Shown here one piece after another: positions 19,929-29,866 of a DNA stretch of 64,000 bases. The translations under genes and the position numbers were made by a program. The stretch spans positions 248,001 to 312,000 of the forward strand of contig NZ_JAPNTZ010000004.1 in NCBI RefSeq assembly GCF_026626335.1, in the 5' to 3' direction. Each line of letters opens with the position of its first letter. The first letter of the stretch is position 1. Source of the DNA: Paractinoplanes pyxinae. Lineage in GTDB: Bacteria; Actinomycetota; Actinomycetes; Mycobacteriales; Micromonosporaceae. Under the pieces are notes generated by a model, which was not told the DNA's origin, searched no databases, and saw only the letters and a program-made list of their open reading frames with translations.

Positions 19929-20435
19929 ATGTCCAGCATGAAGGAACTCGAGAAGCGGGTCGCGGCGACGGAGGATGAGCTGGTGAGGTTGCGGCGAGAG
20001 GTCGGGGAGGTGCGGACCTTGGCAGCAGGAGCAAGTGAGGATGCCGGCGACTATCAGGCGGCTCTGCGGGGGCACAAGATGTCGCTGGAAGCGTTGCGGA
20101 AGACGCAGCTTCAGCAGTCGGAGGTGCTCGAACGTCTGGCGGAGACGCTCGACGCGCGTTTCGCAGAGTTGGGCGTCACGCAGCTTGAGCAGTGGACGCA
20201 GATGCAAGCGCTGGTCGGGAGTGTCACAACCTCGCTGGACGCGATGCGCGTGACGCAGCTCGAACAACAGGCCGACATCGAGAAGGTCCGAGAATCGAAC
20301 ATGCAGCACTGGACCGAACTGCAAGACGTCCGGCGGACTCAGCTCAAGCACCACGCCGAGGTGAAGGCGGGCTTGACGGGCATCGTGCAGTTGCTGGAGG
20401 CGCGGGGCGGGGACGCCGGGAAGGGCAAGTCCTGA
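19929..20435 (+). CDS. Coiled-coil protein with 25-residue TQL repeats
   Basis: I do not recognise this 168-residue protein. It is almost wholly predicted coiled coil, Gln/Glu/Leu rich, with no Cys and no membrane segment. TQL recurs at residues 59, 84, 109 and 137, giving periods of 25, 25 and 28. Its codon use is somewhat less GC-biased than its neighbours. It lies between whiA and gap, where most actinobacteria have no gene. A strong hairpin terminator follows. It may be structural (cytoskeletal or scaffold), but that is speculation. ATG 19929 is used; the MKELEK Met three codons later is an alternative. Confidence 0.7.
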   Translation: MSSMKELEKRVAATEDELVRLRREVGEVRTLAAGASEDAGDYQAALRGHKMSLEALRKTQLQQSEVLERLAETLDARFAELGVTQLEQWTQMQALVGSVTTSLDAMRVTQLEQQADIEKVRESNMQHWTELQDVRRTQLKHHAEVKAGLTGIVQLLEARGGDAGKGKS

Positions 20436-21818
<1,383 letters not shown>

Positions 21819-21820
21819 TC

Positions 21821-23017
21821 TTGAAGACTCTCGACGACCTGCTCGGCGAGGGTGTCTCGGGTCGGCGCGTGCTCGTGCGCGCCGACCTGAACGTCCCGTT
21901 CGACAAGAGCAACCCCGGCGTCATCAGCGACGACGGCCGCGCCCGGGCGGTGCTGCCGACGCTGATCGCGCTGCGTGACGCGGGCGCCCGCGTCATCGTC
22001 ATGTCGCACCTGGGCCGCCCCAAGGGCGCGCCCGACCCCAAGTACACCCTCGAGCCCGTCGCCACCCGCCTGGGTGAGCTGCTGGGTTCGCCGGTGGTCT
22101 TCGCGACCGACACCGTCGGTTCGGATGCGACGGCCAAGGCCGGTGCTCTCGAGGACGGCCAGGTGCTGCTGCTCGAGAACCTGCGGTTCAACGAGGGCGA
22201 GACCTCGAAGGACGACGCGGCCCGGTCCGCCTTCGCGGGCGAGCTGGCCGCGCTGGCCGACTTCTATGTGGACGACGCGTTCGGCGCCGTGCACCGCAAG
22301 CACGCCTCGGTGTACGACGTGCCGGCGATCCTGCCGCACTACGCGGGCGGCCTGGTCATCAAAGAGGTCGACGTCCTGAAGAAGGTCACCGAGAACCCCG
22401 ATCAGCCGTACGTGGTCGTGCTCGGCGGCTCGAAGGTGTCCGACAAGCTCGCGGTGATCAAGGCCCTGCTGCCCAAGGTCGACAAGCTTCTCGTCGGCGG
22501 CGGCATGTGCTTCACCTTCCTCAAGGCCCAGGGGCACGAGGTCGGCAAGTCCCTGCTCGAGGACGAGATGGTCGGCACCTGCCGCGACCTGCTGTCCGAG
22601 GCGCAGGGCCGGATCGTGCTGCCGGTCGACGTGGTCGCGGCGACCGAGTTCTCGGCCGACGCCGACTCGGTGACCGTGCCGGCGTCCGGGATCCCGGCCG
22701 ACCGGCTGGGGCTCGACATCGGCCCGGAGTCGGTCGCGCTGTTCGCCGAGGCCGTCGGCGGCGCCAAGACCGTGTTCTGGAACGGCCCGATGGGCGTGTT
22801 CGAGCTGGCCCCGTTCGCGGCCGGCACCCGGGGCGTGGCCGAGGCGATCACCAAGATCGACGGCTTCTCCGTGGTCGGCGGGGGCGACTCGGCCGCGGCC
22901 GTGCGCACGCTCGGCCTCGACGAGAGCGCCTTCGGGCACATCTCGACCGGTGGCGGCGCCTCCCTGGAATACCTCGAGGGCAAGACCCTCCCCGGCATCG
23001 AAGCTCTGGAGAAGTAA
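21821..23017 (+). CDS. pgk: Phosphoglycerate kinase
   Basis: This 398-residue glycolytic kinase transfers the acyl phosphate of 1,3-bisphosphoglycerate to ADP. It has the N-domain RADLNVPFD and SHLGRPKG motifs, the hinge/C-domain GGSKVSDKL, and the nucleotide-binding NGPMGVFE and GGGDSAAAV motifs. I place the start at TTG 21821, 2 bp after the gap stop, because the next residues [22 protein letters not shown] match the family N-terminus and give a normal length; a longer frame would run back into gap. It is co-transcribed with gap and tpiA. Confidence 0.97.
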   Translation: MKTLDDLLGEGVSGRRVLVRADLNVPFDKSNPGVISDDGRARAVLPTLIALRDAGARVIVMSHLGRPKGAPDPKYTLEPVATRLGELLGSPVVFATDTVGSDATAKAGALEDGQVLLLENLRFNEGETSKDDAARSAFAGELAALADFYVDDAFGAVHRKHASVYDVPAILPHYAGGLVIKEVDVLKKVTENPDQPYVVVLGGSKVSDKLAVIKALLPKVDKLLVGGGMCFTFLKAQGHEVGKSLLEDEMVGTCRDLLSEAQGRIVLPVDVVAATEFSADADSVTVPASGIPADRLGLDIGPESVALFAEAVGGAKTVFWNGPMGVFELAPFAAGTRGVAEAITKIDGFSVVGGGDSAAAVRTLGLDESAFGHISTGGGASLEYLEGKTLPGIEALEK

Positions 23018-23806
23018 ATGGCTGAAGCTCGCCGGCCCCTCATGGCTGGCAACTGGAAGATGAACCTCAACCACTTCGAGGCCAACCTTCTGGTGCAGAA
23101 GCTCGCGGCCGGTCTCACCGAGCAGCAGCTGACCGACGTCGAGGTGGCCGTCCTGCCGCCGTTCACCGACCTGCGCACCGTGCAGACCGCGGTCGACGGC
23201 GACAAGCTCCAGATCGTGTACGGGGCGCAGGACGTCTCGCAGCACAAGTCGGGCGCGTACACCGGTGAGATCGCGGGCTCCATGCTCGAGAAGCTGGGCT
23301 GCACCTACGTGCTGGCCGGCCACTCGGAGCGGCGCGAGTACCACCACGAGGGCGACGACGTGGTCAACGCGAAGGTGAAGGCGGCCTTCGCGAGCAACCT
23401 GACGCCGATCCTGTGCGTGGGCGAGGGCCTGTCCATCCGCGAGGAGAACGGCCACTGCGCGCACTGCACCTCGCAGCTCGAGGCCGGCCTGGCCGGGCTG
23501 AAGCCCGAGCAGGTCAAGCAGGTCGTGGTCGCGTACGAGCCGGTCTGGGCGATCGGCACCGGCAAGACCGCCACGCCGGAGGACGCGCAGGAGGTCTGCG
23601 GCGAGCTGCGGGCCCGGCTGACCGAGAAGTACGGCGAAGAGGTCGGCAACGCGGTCCGCATCCTCTACGGCGGCTCGGTCAAGGCGGCCAACATCGCGGC
23701 CATCATGGCCAAGCCCGATGTGGACGGCGCCCTGATCGGCGGGGCCAGCCTGGACGCCGAGGAGTTCGCCTCGATCGTCCGGTTCCGCGAGCACGTGGCG
23801 CGCTGA
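23018..23806 (+). CDS. tpiA: Triosephosphate isomerase
   Basis: This 262-residue TIM-barrel enzyme interconverts DHAP and GAP. The catalytic residues are in NWKMN (Lys), LAGHSERR (His electrophile) and the [13 protein letters not shown] loop with the catalytic Glu and flexible loop 6, followed by YGGSVK. It begins immediately after the pgk stop (TAAATG). A 13-bp stem terminator follows, ending the glycolytic operon. Confidence 0.98.
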   Translation: MAEARRPLMAGNWKMNLNHFEANLLVQKLAAGLTEQQLTDVEVAVLPPFTDLRTVQTAVDGDKLQIVYGAQDVSQHKSGAYTGEIAGSMLEKLGCTYVLAGHSERREYHHEGDDVVNAKVKAAFASNLTPILCVGEGLSIREENGHCAHCTSQLEAGLAGLKPEQVKQVVVAYEPVWAIGTGKTATPEDAQEVCGELRARLTEKYGEEVGNAVRILYGGSVKAANIAAIMAKPDVDGALIGGASLDAEEFASIVRFREHVAR

Positions 23807-23813
23807 CACCGTA

Positions 23814-23848
23814 CGTGTGCCCGGGCGTACCGTTCGCCCGGGCACACG
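23814..23848 (+). terminator. Terminator of the gap-pgk-tpiA operon
   Basis: CGTGTGCCCGGGC (23814-23826) and GCCCGGGCACACG (23836-23848) form a perfect 13-bp stem with a 9-nt loop, starting 8 bp after tpiA. This is one of the strongest hairpins in the window. Confidence 0.85.
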
Positions 23849-23895
23849 CTATTGTTGGACCGCTTGCAGTGCCCTTCGAGAGGAATCGTCCGACC

Positions 23896-24153
23896 ATGCC
23901 GATGTGGTTCGCGTACACGTTGATCGTGTTGCTGGTGCTCACCAGCATTTTGCTGACCCTGCTCATCCTGCTGCACCGCGGCAAGGGCGGCGGCATGTCG
24001 AGCATGTTCGGTGGCGGCGTCACGTCCAGCCTGGCCGGCTCCTCCGTCGCCGAGAAGAACCTCGACCGCTACACCGTGCTGGTGGGCATCGTCTGGTTCG
24101 CCTGCATCGTGGGCCTCGGCCTGTGGCTGCGGCTCGCCATCCCCAGCACCTGA
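23896..24153 (+). CDS. secG: Preprotein translocase subunit SecG
   Basis: This 85-residue membrane protein has two transmembrane helices (about residues 5-25 and 58-80), a glycine-rich cytoplasmic loop (GKGGGMSSMFGGG) and the conserved S-S-L-A-G-S-S-V-A-E-K-N-L-D-R linker. This is the standard SecG layout for the SecYEG channel. AGAGGAA lies about 11 nt before ATG 23896. It sits between tpiA and rbpA, and is bracketed by terminators. Confidence 0.95.
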   Translation: MPMWFAYTLIVLLVLTSILLTLLILLHRGKGGGMSSMFGGGVTSSLAGSSVAEKNLDRYTVLVGIVWFACIVGLGLWLRLAIPST

Positions 24154-24201
24154 GTTTCCTACGCCCCGTGCTTCCTGACGGAGCGTAATAGTCGTAGAAT
24201 C

Positions 24202-24240
24202 TGCCGCGCGTCCGGTTCCGCCGGGCGCGCGGCATTTTTA
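24202..24240 (+). terminator. Rho-independent terminator after secG
   Basis: TGCCGCGCG (24202-24210) pairs with CGCGCGGCA (24226-24234) and is followed directly by TTTTTA. It is one of the few hairpins here with a classical T-tract. Confidence 0.9.
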
Positions 24241-24303
24241 TTGCTCTGTTTCGGCCTCATTTCCGGCCGGTCAATCAACGCCCTCGAGACAGGAGTGACA
24301 TCC

Positions 24304-24645
24304 GTGTCCAGTGGCAGTGCGATCCGCGGCAGCCGGGTCGGCTCCTCCCCGGTCCGTCCCGACGAACGCAGCGAGCCCGCTCCGCGGCGTGAGGTCACCT
24401 ATTTCTGCGCGGCGGGTCACGCCAGCCAGATCTGGTTCTCCGCCGAAGCGCCGTCGCCCGACTCGTGGGACTGCCCGCGCTGCGGTCAGCCCGCCGGTCT
24501 CGACCGGCAGAACCCGCCGGGGCGGTCGCGGGCCGAGCCGTACAAGTCGCATCTGGCGTACGTCAAGGAGCGCCGCTCCGACGAGGACGGCGCCAAGATC
24601 CTGGAAGAGGCGCTGGCCAAGCTGCGGCAGCGACGCGGCGAGTAG
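24304..24645 (+). CDS. rbpA: RNA polymerase-binding protein RbpA
   Basis: This 113-residue actinobacteria-specific RNA polymerase activator stabilises the principal sigma factor and the open complex. It has the N-terminal GSAIRGSRVG tail, a zinc-binding core with ligands Cys35, His39, Cys57 and Cys60 (CAAGH and CPRC), a basic linker, and the C-terminal sigma-interaction domain with EPYKSHLAYVKERRS. GTG 24304 is chosen because AGGAG lies about 8 nt upstream and homologues begin at this point. Confidence 0.96.
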   Translation: MSSGSAIRGSRVGSSPVRPDERSEPAPRREVTYFCAAGHASQIWFSAEAPSPDSWDCPRCGQPAGLDRQNPPGRSRAEPYKSHLAYVKERRSDEDGAKILEEALAKLRQRRGE

Positions 24646-24651
24646 GGCCCC

Positions 24652-25251
24652 TCAGACGGCCGTGTCGCGGCCGAGGTACAGCGCCTCGGGCTGGGACGGG
24701 ACGGGGATCGGTTCGAAGCCCAGCCGGTCGTAGAAGGCGCGCGCGGCGGTGTTGGCCGGGGCCACGCCCAGGTGCACCCGCTGCGCGCCGGCCTTCCGCA
24801 GCCCGTCCAGGAAAGACCACATCAGCCCGCGCCCCATGCCCCGGCCCTGCCATTCCGGCAGCAGGTCGATGTGCAGGTGGGCGGGATAGCCGGCCAGCTC
24901 GGGCACGAGCATGCGCTCGGGGTGGTGGTGAAGTTCGAGCCAGCTGTCGTCGCGCGGGTCGCTGCCGTAGCGGCCGGCGGTGGCGGGCAGCCACTCCGCG
25001 CGGTAGCGCCGGACGAATTCCGCGGTGTCGGTGGTGCCGACGATGTAGCCGACCGCGTTGCCCTGACCGTCGTCGAGGATCCGGGCCGTGGCCGGTTCCA
25101 GGACGACGTACGGCGCGGCGAAGATGTCGCCGATCAGCCGGTCCGAGCTGTTCTGGCCGCGAGCGTCGCCGCCGGCATCGGCGGTACGCACGCAGATGTC
25201 GTAGACGGCGTCGAGGTCGGTGGGCCGGTAGGCGCGGATCTCTGGCTGCAC
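24652..25251 (-). CDS. GNAT-family N-acetyltransferase
   Basis: This 199-residue GCN5-related acetyltransferase has a first strand IRAYRPTDLDAVYDICVRT, an acceptor region, the acetyl-CoA motif A (LLPEWQGRGMGRGLM, Q/R-x-x-G-x-G/A) at about residues 130-150, and motif B (GVAPANTAARAFYDRLGF). It is similar in layout to bacterial O-GlcNAcase-associated or protein-acetylating GNATs; the substrate is unknown. It lies 37 bp downstream of pgl on the same strand and may be read through from that operon. Confidence 0.85.
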   Translation of the reverse strand: MQPEIRAYRPTDLDAVYDICVRTADAGGDARGQNSSDRLIGDIFAAPYVVLEPATARILDDGQGNAVGYIVGTTDTAEFVRRYRAEWLPATAGRYGSDPRDDSWLELHHHPERMLVPELAGYPAHLHIDLLPEWQGRGMGRGLMWSFLDGLRKAGAQRVHLGVAPANTAARAFYDRLGFEPIPVPSQPEALYLGRDTAV

Positions 25252-25288
25252 CGATGCATTCTAAGATCCGCGCCCGGGTGGGCCGCGA

Positions 25289-26023
25289 TCAGCCCATCTT
25301 GGCCGCGGCGGCCTTGTCGAGCAGCCAGTAGGTCTTCGTGCGGCCGGTCGCGTGGGCCGCGGGCAGCAGCTTGTCGCCGTTCAGGGCCCGCCCGACCGAG
25401 TCGGTCTTGTCCGGTCCGGCGGCGATGAGCCACACCTCTTCGGCCGACTGGATGGTCGGCATGGTCAGGGTGATCCGGGTCGGCGGCGGCTTCGGGCTGT
25501 CGTGGACGGCCGCGGTGGTGGTGGCGGTCTCGTTCAGCACCGGGTGTTCGGGGAAGAGCGAGGCCACGTGCCCGTCCTCGCCGACGCCCAGCATCAGCAC
25601 GTCGAACGGCGGCCGGTCGGCCCCGCCGATCCGCAGCTCGTCGGCGTAGCGGGCGGCGGCCGCCTCGGCGTCGTCGCCGTCGGGGCCGTCCGAGGCGGGC
25701 ATGGGGTGCACCCGGGCCGGGTCGAGCGGCAGCGCGTCGAGCAGCGCCTCGCGGGCCTGGGTCTCGTTGCGCTCGGGGTCGCCGGCCGGCAGGAAGCGCT
25801 CGTCGCCCCACCACAGGTCGATCCGGGCCCAGTCGATCGCCTTGGCCTCGGGCAGCTCCTTGAGGGCGGCCAGCACCCGCTTGGCGATCCGGCCGCCGGT
25901 CAGCACGACACCGGCCGAGCCGCGCTCGGCCTGCGCGTCCACGATCTTGGCGATCAGCCGGGACGCCACGGTCGCGGCCAGCGTGTCGGCGTCCGGAACG
26001 ACCACCACCAGGGTCTTGCTCAC
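25289..26023 (-). CDS. pgl: 6-phosphogluconolactonase
   Basis: This 244-residue enzyme hydrolyses 6-phosphoglucono-delta-lactone, the second step of the oxidative pentose phosphate pathway. It shows the DevB-type motifs LTGGRIAKRVL, WWGDERFLP and GVGEDGHVASLFPEH. GTG 26023 follows GAGGAGTAG, a good ribosome-binding site; a longer frame upstream overlaps opcA and lacks family residues. It is the last gene of zwf-opcA-pgl. Confidence 0.95.
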   Translation of the reverse strand: MSKTLVVVVPDADTLAATVASRLIAKIVDAQAERGSAGVVLTGGRIAKRVLAALKELPEAKAIDWARIDLWWGDERFLPAGDPERNETQAREALLDALPLDPARVHPMPASDGPDGDDAEAAAARYADELRIGGADRPPFDVLMLGVGEDGHVASLFPEHPVLNETATTTAAVHDSPKPPPTRITLTMPTIQSAEEVWLIAAGPDKTDSVGRALNGDKLLPAAHATGRTKTYWLLDKAAAAKMG

Positions 26024-26097
26024 AGTGCTACTCCTCGGCGTCAAAGGGTTGGGGCCGCCCACCGAGAATGGTGGACGGCCCCCGTACGTCTTCAGTT

Positions 26098-27111
26098 CTA
26101 AGCGGCCGTGCCGCCGGGGCCGGCCATCGCCGACTCGTCGCCCGCCTTGGCGGCCAGCGCCGGGTCTTTCCACACGTGCACGCGCATCGGCGGCTTGTGG
26201 TCGAGCCCGGTCACGCCGGCCATCGAGCCGAGCGCGTCGGCGTAGATCTGGTCGGCGTCCAGGCGGCGCAGCTCCTCGGCCAGTTCGTCGCCCACCGGCC
26301 GCTTGGGCAGCGGCATGTAGCGGTCTTCCTGGCCGGTACGGCTGAACAGCGCCGTGTTCTCTTCGCGGGTCACGGTCACCGTGTCCCCGTTCTCGCACGT
26401 CAGCATCACCGAGTGCATGCGCGGAGCCCGGTCGGAGGCCTGCAGCTCCGGCACGATGCCCAGGCGGGACTGCAGCCAGCCCTTCATCAGCCAAGCGGTC
26501 GGGTCTTTGGCCGGCGCCACGATGGTCGCGCCGGTCACCCGGGCCTCGGTGGTGTCGAACGCGCCGGCCACCAGGGTGCGCCACAGGGTGATGCGCGTCC
26601 AGGTGAGGTCGGTGTCGCCCGGCGCGTAGTCGATCGCCCGCTGGCGCAGCGCGGCCACCGGGTCGTGCGCCTGCGCGCAGTCGGTGATGCGGCGGTCGGC
26701 GACCACCCCGAGGAAGTCGTTCGCGATCATGTCCGGCGGCTCCTGGTGCCACCACGAGACGACCGGCACGTCCGGGGCCAGCAGCGGCATGACCACCGAC
26801 TCGGCGTGCAGCGCGAGCCGGCCGTACATGCGCATGACGACCGCCTCGGCCGGGCCGAGACGACCGCCGACCACGATCTCGGCGTCCAGCCGGCTGCGGC
26901 CCTCGAGGTCGGAACGCACCACGATGAGCAGCCGGCAGGGGTGCGCGGCGGCCGCGATGGTCGCCGCCGCCTCGGCCTCACGGACCTTCTTCTCCTCCAC
27001 CACGGCGACCAGGGTCAGGGCGAGGCCGGAGGCCACACCGCCGGCGCTGCGCCGCTCGGCGGCGAGCGCCTTGACCACCTCGTTGCCGGTGGTGTCCCAC
27101 AAGCCGATCAT
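26098..27111 (-). CDS. opcA: Glucose-6-phosphate dehydrogenase assembly protein OpcA
   Basis: This 337-residue protein is required for full activity or oligomerisation of glucose-6-phosphate dehydrogenase in actinobacteria and cyanobacteria. It starts with the conserved MIGLWDTTGNEVVKAL and contains the typical SWWHQEPPD, ITDCAQ and WTRITLWRTLVAGAFD segments. Its ATG overlaps the zwf stop by 4 nt, so the two are made together. Confidence 0.96.
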   Translation of the reverse strand: MIGLWDTTGNEVVKALAAERRSAGGVASGLALTLVAVVEEKKVREAEAAATIAAAAHPCRLLIVVRSDLEGRSRLDAEIVVGGRLGPAEAVVMRMYGRLALHAESVVMPLLAPDVPVVSWWHQEPPDMIANDFLGVVADRRITDCAQAHDPVAALRQRAIDYAPGDTDLTWTRITLWRTLVAGAFDTTEARVTGATIVAPAKDPTAWLMKGWLQSRLGIVPELQASDRAPRMHSVMLTCENGDTVTVTREENTALFSRTGQEDRYMPLPKRPVGDELAEELRRLDADQIYADALGSMAGVTGLDHKPPMRVHVWKDPALAAKAGDESAMAGPGGTAA

Positions 27112-28634
27112 GCTCGCCTCCAGGCACGGCCCTCACGGGCCAGCATCTCGTCCGAAGCGCGCGGGCCCCACTCGCCGGCCCGGTAGGGCTCGGGCTTGGT
27201 GCCCGCCCACGCGGCCTCCAGCGGGTCGATGACCTGCCAGCTCTGCTCGATCTCGGCCGCGTCCGGGAACAGGGTCCGGTCGCCGACCAGCACGTCCAGG
27301 ACCAGGCGCTCGTACGCCTCGGGGCTGGACTCGGTGAACGCCTCGCCGTACTGGAAGTCCATCGCGATGTCGCGGACCTCCATCGTGGTGCCCGGCACCT
27401 TGGAGCCGAACTTGAGCACCACGCCCTCGTCCGGCTGCACGCGGATGACGAGCTGGTTGTTGCCCAGCATCTCGACGTCGGCCGGGTCGAACGGCAGGTG
27501 CGGGGCACGCTTGAAGAGGATGGCGATCTCGGTCACCCGACGTGGCATGCGCTTGCCCACGCGTACGTAGAAAGGAACTTCGGCCCAGCGCCGGTTCTGA
27601 ATGCCGAGGCGGACCGCGGCGTACGTCTCCGTCGTGGAGTCGGCCGGGATGTTCTTCTCTTCCAGGTAGCCCACCGCGCGCTCGCCGGCGACCCAGCCCG
27701 GAAGGTACTGACCGCGGACCGAGCCCTTGGAGATGTCCTTCGGGATGGCGATCGCCTTGAGCACCTTCAGCTTCTCGGCCCGGACGTCGTCGTGGTCGAA
27801 GCTCGTCGGCTCCTCCATGGCGACCAGGGCCAGCAGCTGCAGCAGGTGGTTCTGCAGCACGTCGCGGGCGGCGCCGGACGCGTCGTAGAACGCGGCCCGG
27901 GTGCCGATGCCGACGTCCTCGGCCATGGTGATCTGCACCGAGTCGACGTACTTGGAGTTCCACACCGGCTCGAACAGGCTGTTGGCGAAGCGCAGGGCCA
28001 GAATGTTCTGGACCGTCTCTTTGCCCAGGTAGTGGTCGATGCGGTAGACGTCGACCGGCGTGAAGACCTCGTCCACCAGCTGGTTCAGCGAGATCGCGGA
28101 CTGCAGGTCGTTGCCGAACGGCTTCTCGACCACCACGCGGCGCCAGCCACCGGACTTGGCGTTGTCGGCCATGCCCGTACGGGCGAGCTGGTTGAGCACC
28201 AGCGGGAACGCGGCCGGCGGGATGGAGAAGTAGAAGGCGGCGTTGCCCGGGATGCCGTTGCGCTCGCGCAGGTCGTCGAGCGTCTCGGCCAGGTGGTCGA
28301 ACGCCGCGTCGTCGTCGAACGAGCCCGGCACGAACTGGAACTGGCTGGCCAGACGCTGCCAGACGTCCTCGCGCCACGGGGTGCGGGCGCCCTTCTTCGC
28401 CGCTTCGTACGCCAGCGACTCGAAGTCGCCGTCGCCCCAGTCGCGGCGGGCGAAGCCCAGAACCACGAAACCGGGCGGCAGCAGACCGCGGTTGGCCAGG
28501 TCGTAGACGGCCGGGATGAGCTTCTTTCGGGACAGGTCACCGGTGACTCCGAAGATCACCAGAGCGCAAGGCTCGGGGATCCGGGGAAGCCTGCGGTCCT
28601 GTGCGGTACGCAGCGGATTGCCCACGTGGTCCAT
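27108..28634 (-). CDS. zwf: Glucose-6-phosphate 1-dehydrogenase
   Basis: This 508-residue enzyme is the entry point of the oxidative pentose phosphate pathway and makes NADPH. It has the N-terminal nucleotide-binding GVTGDLSRKKL and the catalytic RIDHYLGKE signature (about residue 203). It is preceded by a terminator that separates it from tal, so zwf-opcA-pgl probably has its own promoter in 28635-28680. Confidence 0.98.
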   Translation of the reverse strand: MDHVGNPLRTAQDRRLPRIPEPCALVIFGVTGDLSRKKLIPAVYDLANRGLLPPGFVVLGFARRDWGDGDFESLAYEAAKKGARTPWREDVWQRLASQFQFVPGSFDDDAAFDHLAETLDDLRERNGIPGNAAFYFSIPPAAFPLVLNQLARTGMADNAKSGGWRRVVVEKPFGNDLQSAISLNQLVDEVFTPVDVYRIDHYLGKETVQNILALRFANSLFEPVWNSKYVDSVQITMAEDVGIGTRAAFYDASGAARDVLQNHLLQLLALVAMEEPTSFDHDDVRAEKLKVLKAIAIPKDISKGSVRGQYLPGWVAGERAVGYLEEKNIPADSTTETYAAVRLGIQNRRWAEVPFYVRVGKRMPRRVTEIAILFKRAPHLPFDPADVEMLGNNQLVIRVQPDEGVVLKFGSKVPGTTMEVRDIAMDFQYGEAFTESSPEAYERLVLDVLVGDRTLFPDAAEIEQSWQVIDPLEAAWAGTKPEPYRAGEWGPRASDEMLAREGRAWRRA

Positions 28635-28679
28635 CCTGCCAGTTTTCGGTGTCGTGCAAGTGTCTAAGCAGGGACAGAG

Positions 28680-28708
28680 GAGGGGACCCGCGTCGAGCGA
28701 GTCCCCTC
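28680..28708 (-). terminator. Hairpin between tal and zwf
   Basis: GAGGGGAC (28680-28687) and GTCCCCTC (28701-28708) form an 8-bp perfect stem 10 bp beyond the tal stop on the minus strand. It probably ends the tkt-tal transcript. Confidence 0.65.
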
Positions 28709-28718
28709 ATCGCATGTG

Positions 28719-29858
28719 TCAGGCCGCGTCGCTCGGGCTGTCCGAGCCCTTGGCCGCCGCCTTGAGCGACTTGTCGACGCCCTCGAGCAGCTCTTTCCAG
28801 CTGGCCTCGAACTTGTCGACGCCCTCGTCCTCGAGCACCTTGAAGACGTCGGGGAGGTCGACGCCGACCCGCTCGAGGTCCGAGAAGACCTGGCGGGCGG
28901 AGTCGTACGAGCCGGTCACCGCGTCCTTGCGGGTCTCGCCGTGGTCGGCGAACGCGTGGATCACGGCCTCGGGCATGGTGTTCACCGTGCCCGGCGCCAC
29001 CAGCTCCTCGACGTAGATGGTGTCCTTGTACTCCGGGTTCTTGGTGGAGGTGGACGCCCACAGCGGACGCTGCGGCTGAGCGCCGGCCTTCTCGAGGGCC
29101 TTCCAGCGGTCGGCGCCGAAGACCTCCTGGTACGCCTCGTACGCCAGCTGGGCGTTGGCGATGGCCGCCTTGCCCTTGAGCGCCTTGGCCTCGTCGCTGC
29201 CGATCTTGTCGAGGCGCTTGTCGATCTCGGTGTCCACGCGGGAGACGAAGAACGACGCCACCGAGCCGATCTTGGACAGGTCGTGGCCGTTGGCCTTGGC
29301 CTGCTCGATGCCGTCGAGGAACGCGTCCATGACCTGGCGGTAGCGCTCGTTCGAAAAGATCAGGGTCACGTTGACGCTGATGCCCTCGGCCAGCACCTGG
29401 GTGATCGCGGGCAGGCCGGCCAGGGTGGCCGGGATCTTGATGTACAGGTTCTCGCGGTCGACGAGCCACCAGAGCGTCTTGGCCTCGGCCACGGTGCTGT
29501 GGGTGTCGTGCGCCTTGCGCGGGTCGACCTCGATGGACACGCGGCCGTCGACACCGTTGGAGGCGTCGTAGGCCGGGCGCTCGACGTCACACGCGTCCCG
29601 CACGTCACGGCCGGTCATCAGGCGTACGGCCTCTTCGACCGTCACGCCCTGGGCGGCCAGGTCGCGCAGCTGCTCGTCGTAGGCGTCGGCGTCGGACAGC
29701 GCCTTCTGGAAGATGCTGGGGTTCGTGGTCACGCCGACCACGTGCTGCTCGTCGAGCAGCTTCTTGAGCCCGCCGGTGGTCAGGCGGGGACGGGAGAGGT
29801 CGTCGAGCCAGACCGCTACACCAGCGGCCGAAAGCTCAGCAAGCCTGTCGGTCATCAC
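28719..29858 (-). CDS. tal: Transaldolase
   Basis: This 379-residue TIM-barrel enzyme of the non-oxidative pentose phosphate pathway transfers a dihydroxyacetone unit. Its length matches the long actinobacterial Tal group. The Schiff-base Lys lies in [13 protein letters not shown], and the conserved [13 protein letters not shown] motif is near the N-terminus. It lies 8 bp downstream of tkt and is co-transcribed with it. Confidence 0.97.
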   Translation of the reverse strand: MMTDRLAELSAAGVAVWLDDLSRPRLTTGGLKKLLDEQHVVGVTTNPSIFQKALSDADAYDEQLRDLAAQGVTVEEAVRLMTGRDVRDACDVERPAYDASNGVDGRVSIEVDPRKAHDTHSTVAEAKTLWWLVDRENLYIKIPATLAGLPAITQVLAEGISVNVTLIFSNERYRQVMDAFLDGIEQAKANGHDLSKIGSVASFFVSRVDTEIDKRLDKIGSDEAKALKGKAAIANAQLAYEAYQEVFGADRWKALEKAGAQPQRPLWASTSTKNPEYKDTIYVEELVAPGTVNTMPEAVIHAFADHGETRKDAVTGSYDSARQVFSDLERVGVDLPDVFKVLEDEGVDKFEASWKELLEGVDKSLKAAAKGSDSPSDAA

Positions 29859-29866
29859 TATCTCCC

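Noticed and set aside
28680-28708. Treating the tal-zwf hairpin as an attenuator of zwf
   Set aside because: It lies directly after the tal stop and there is no leader ORF, so a terminator for tkt-tal is simpler.
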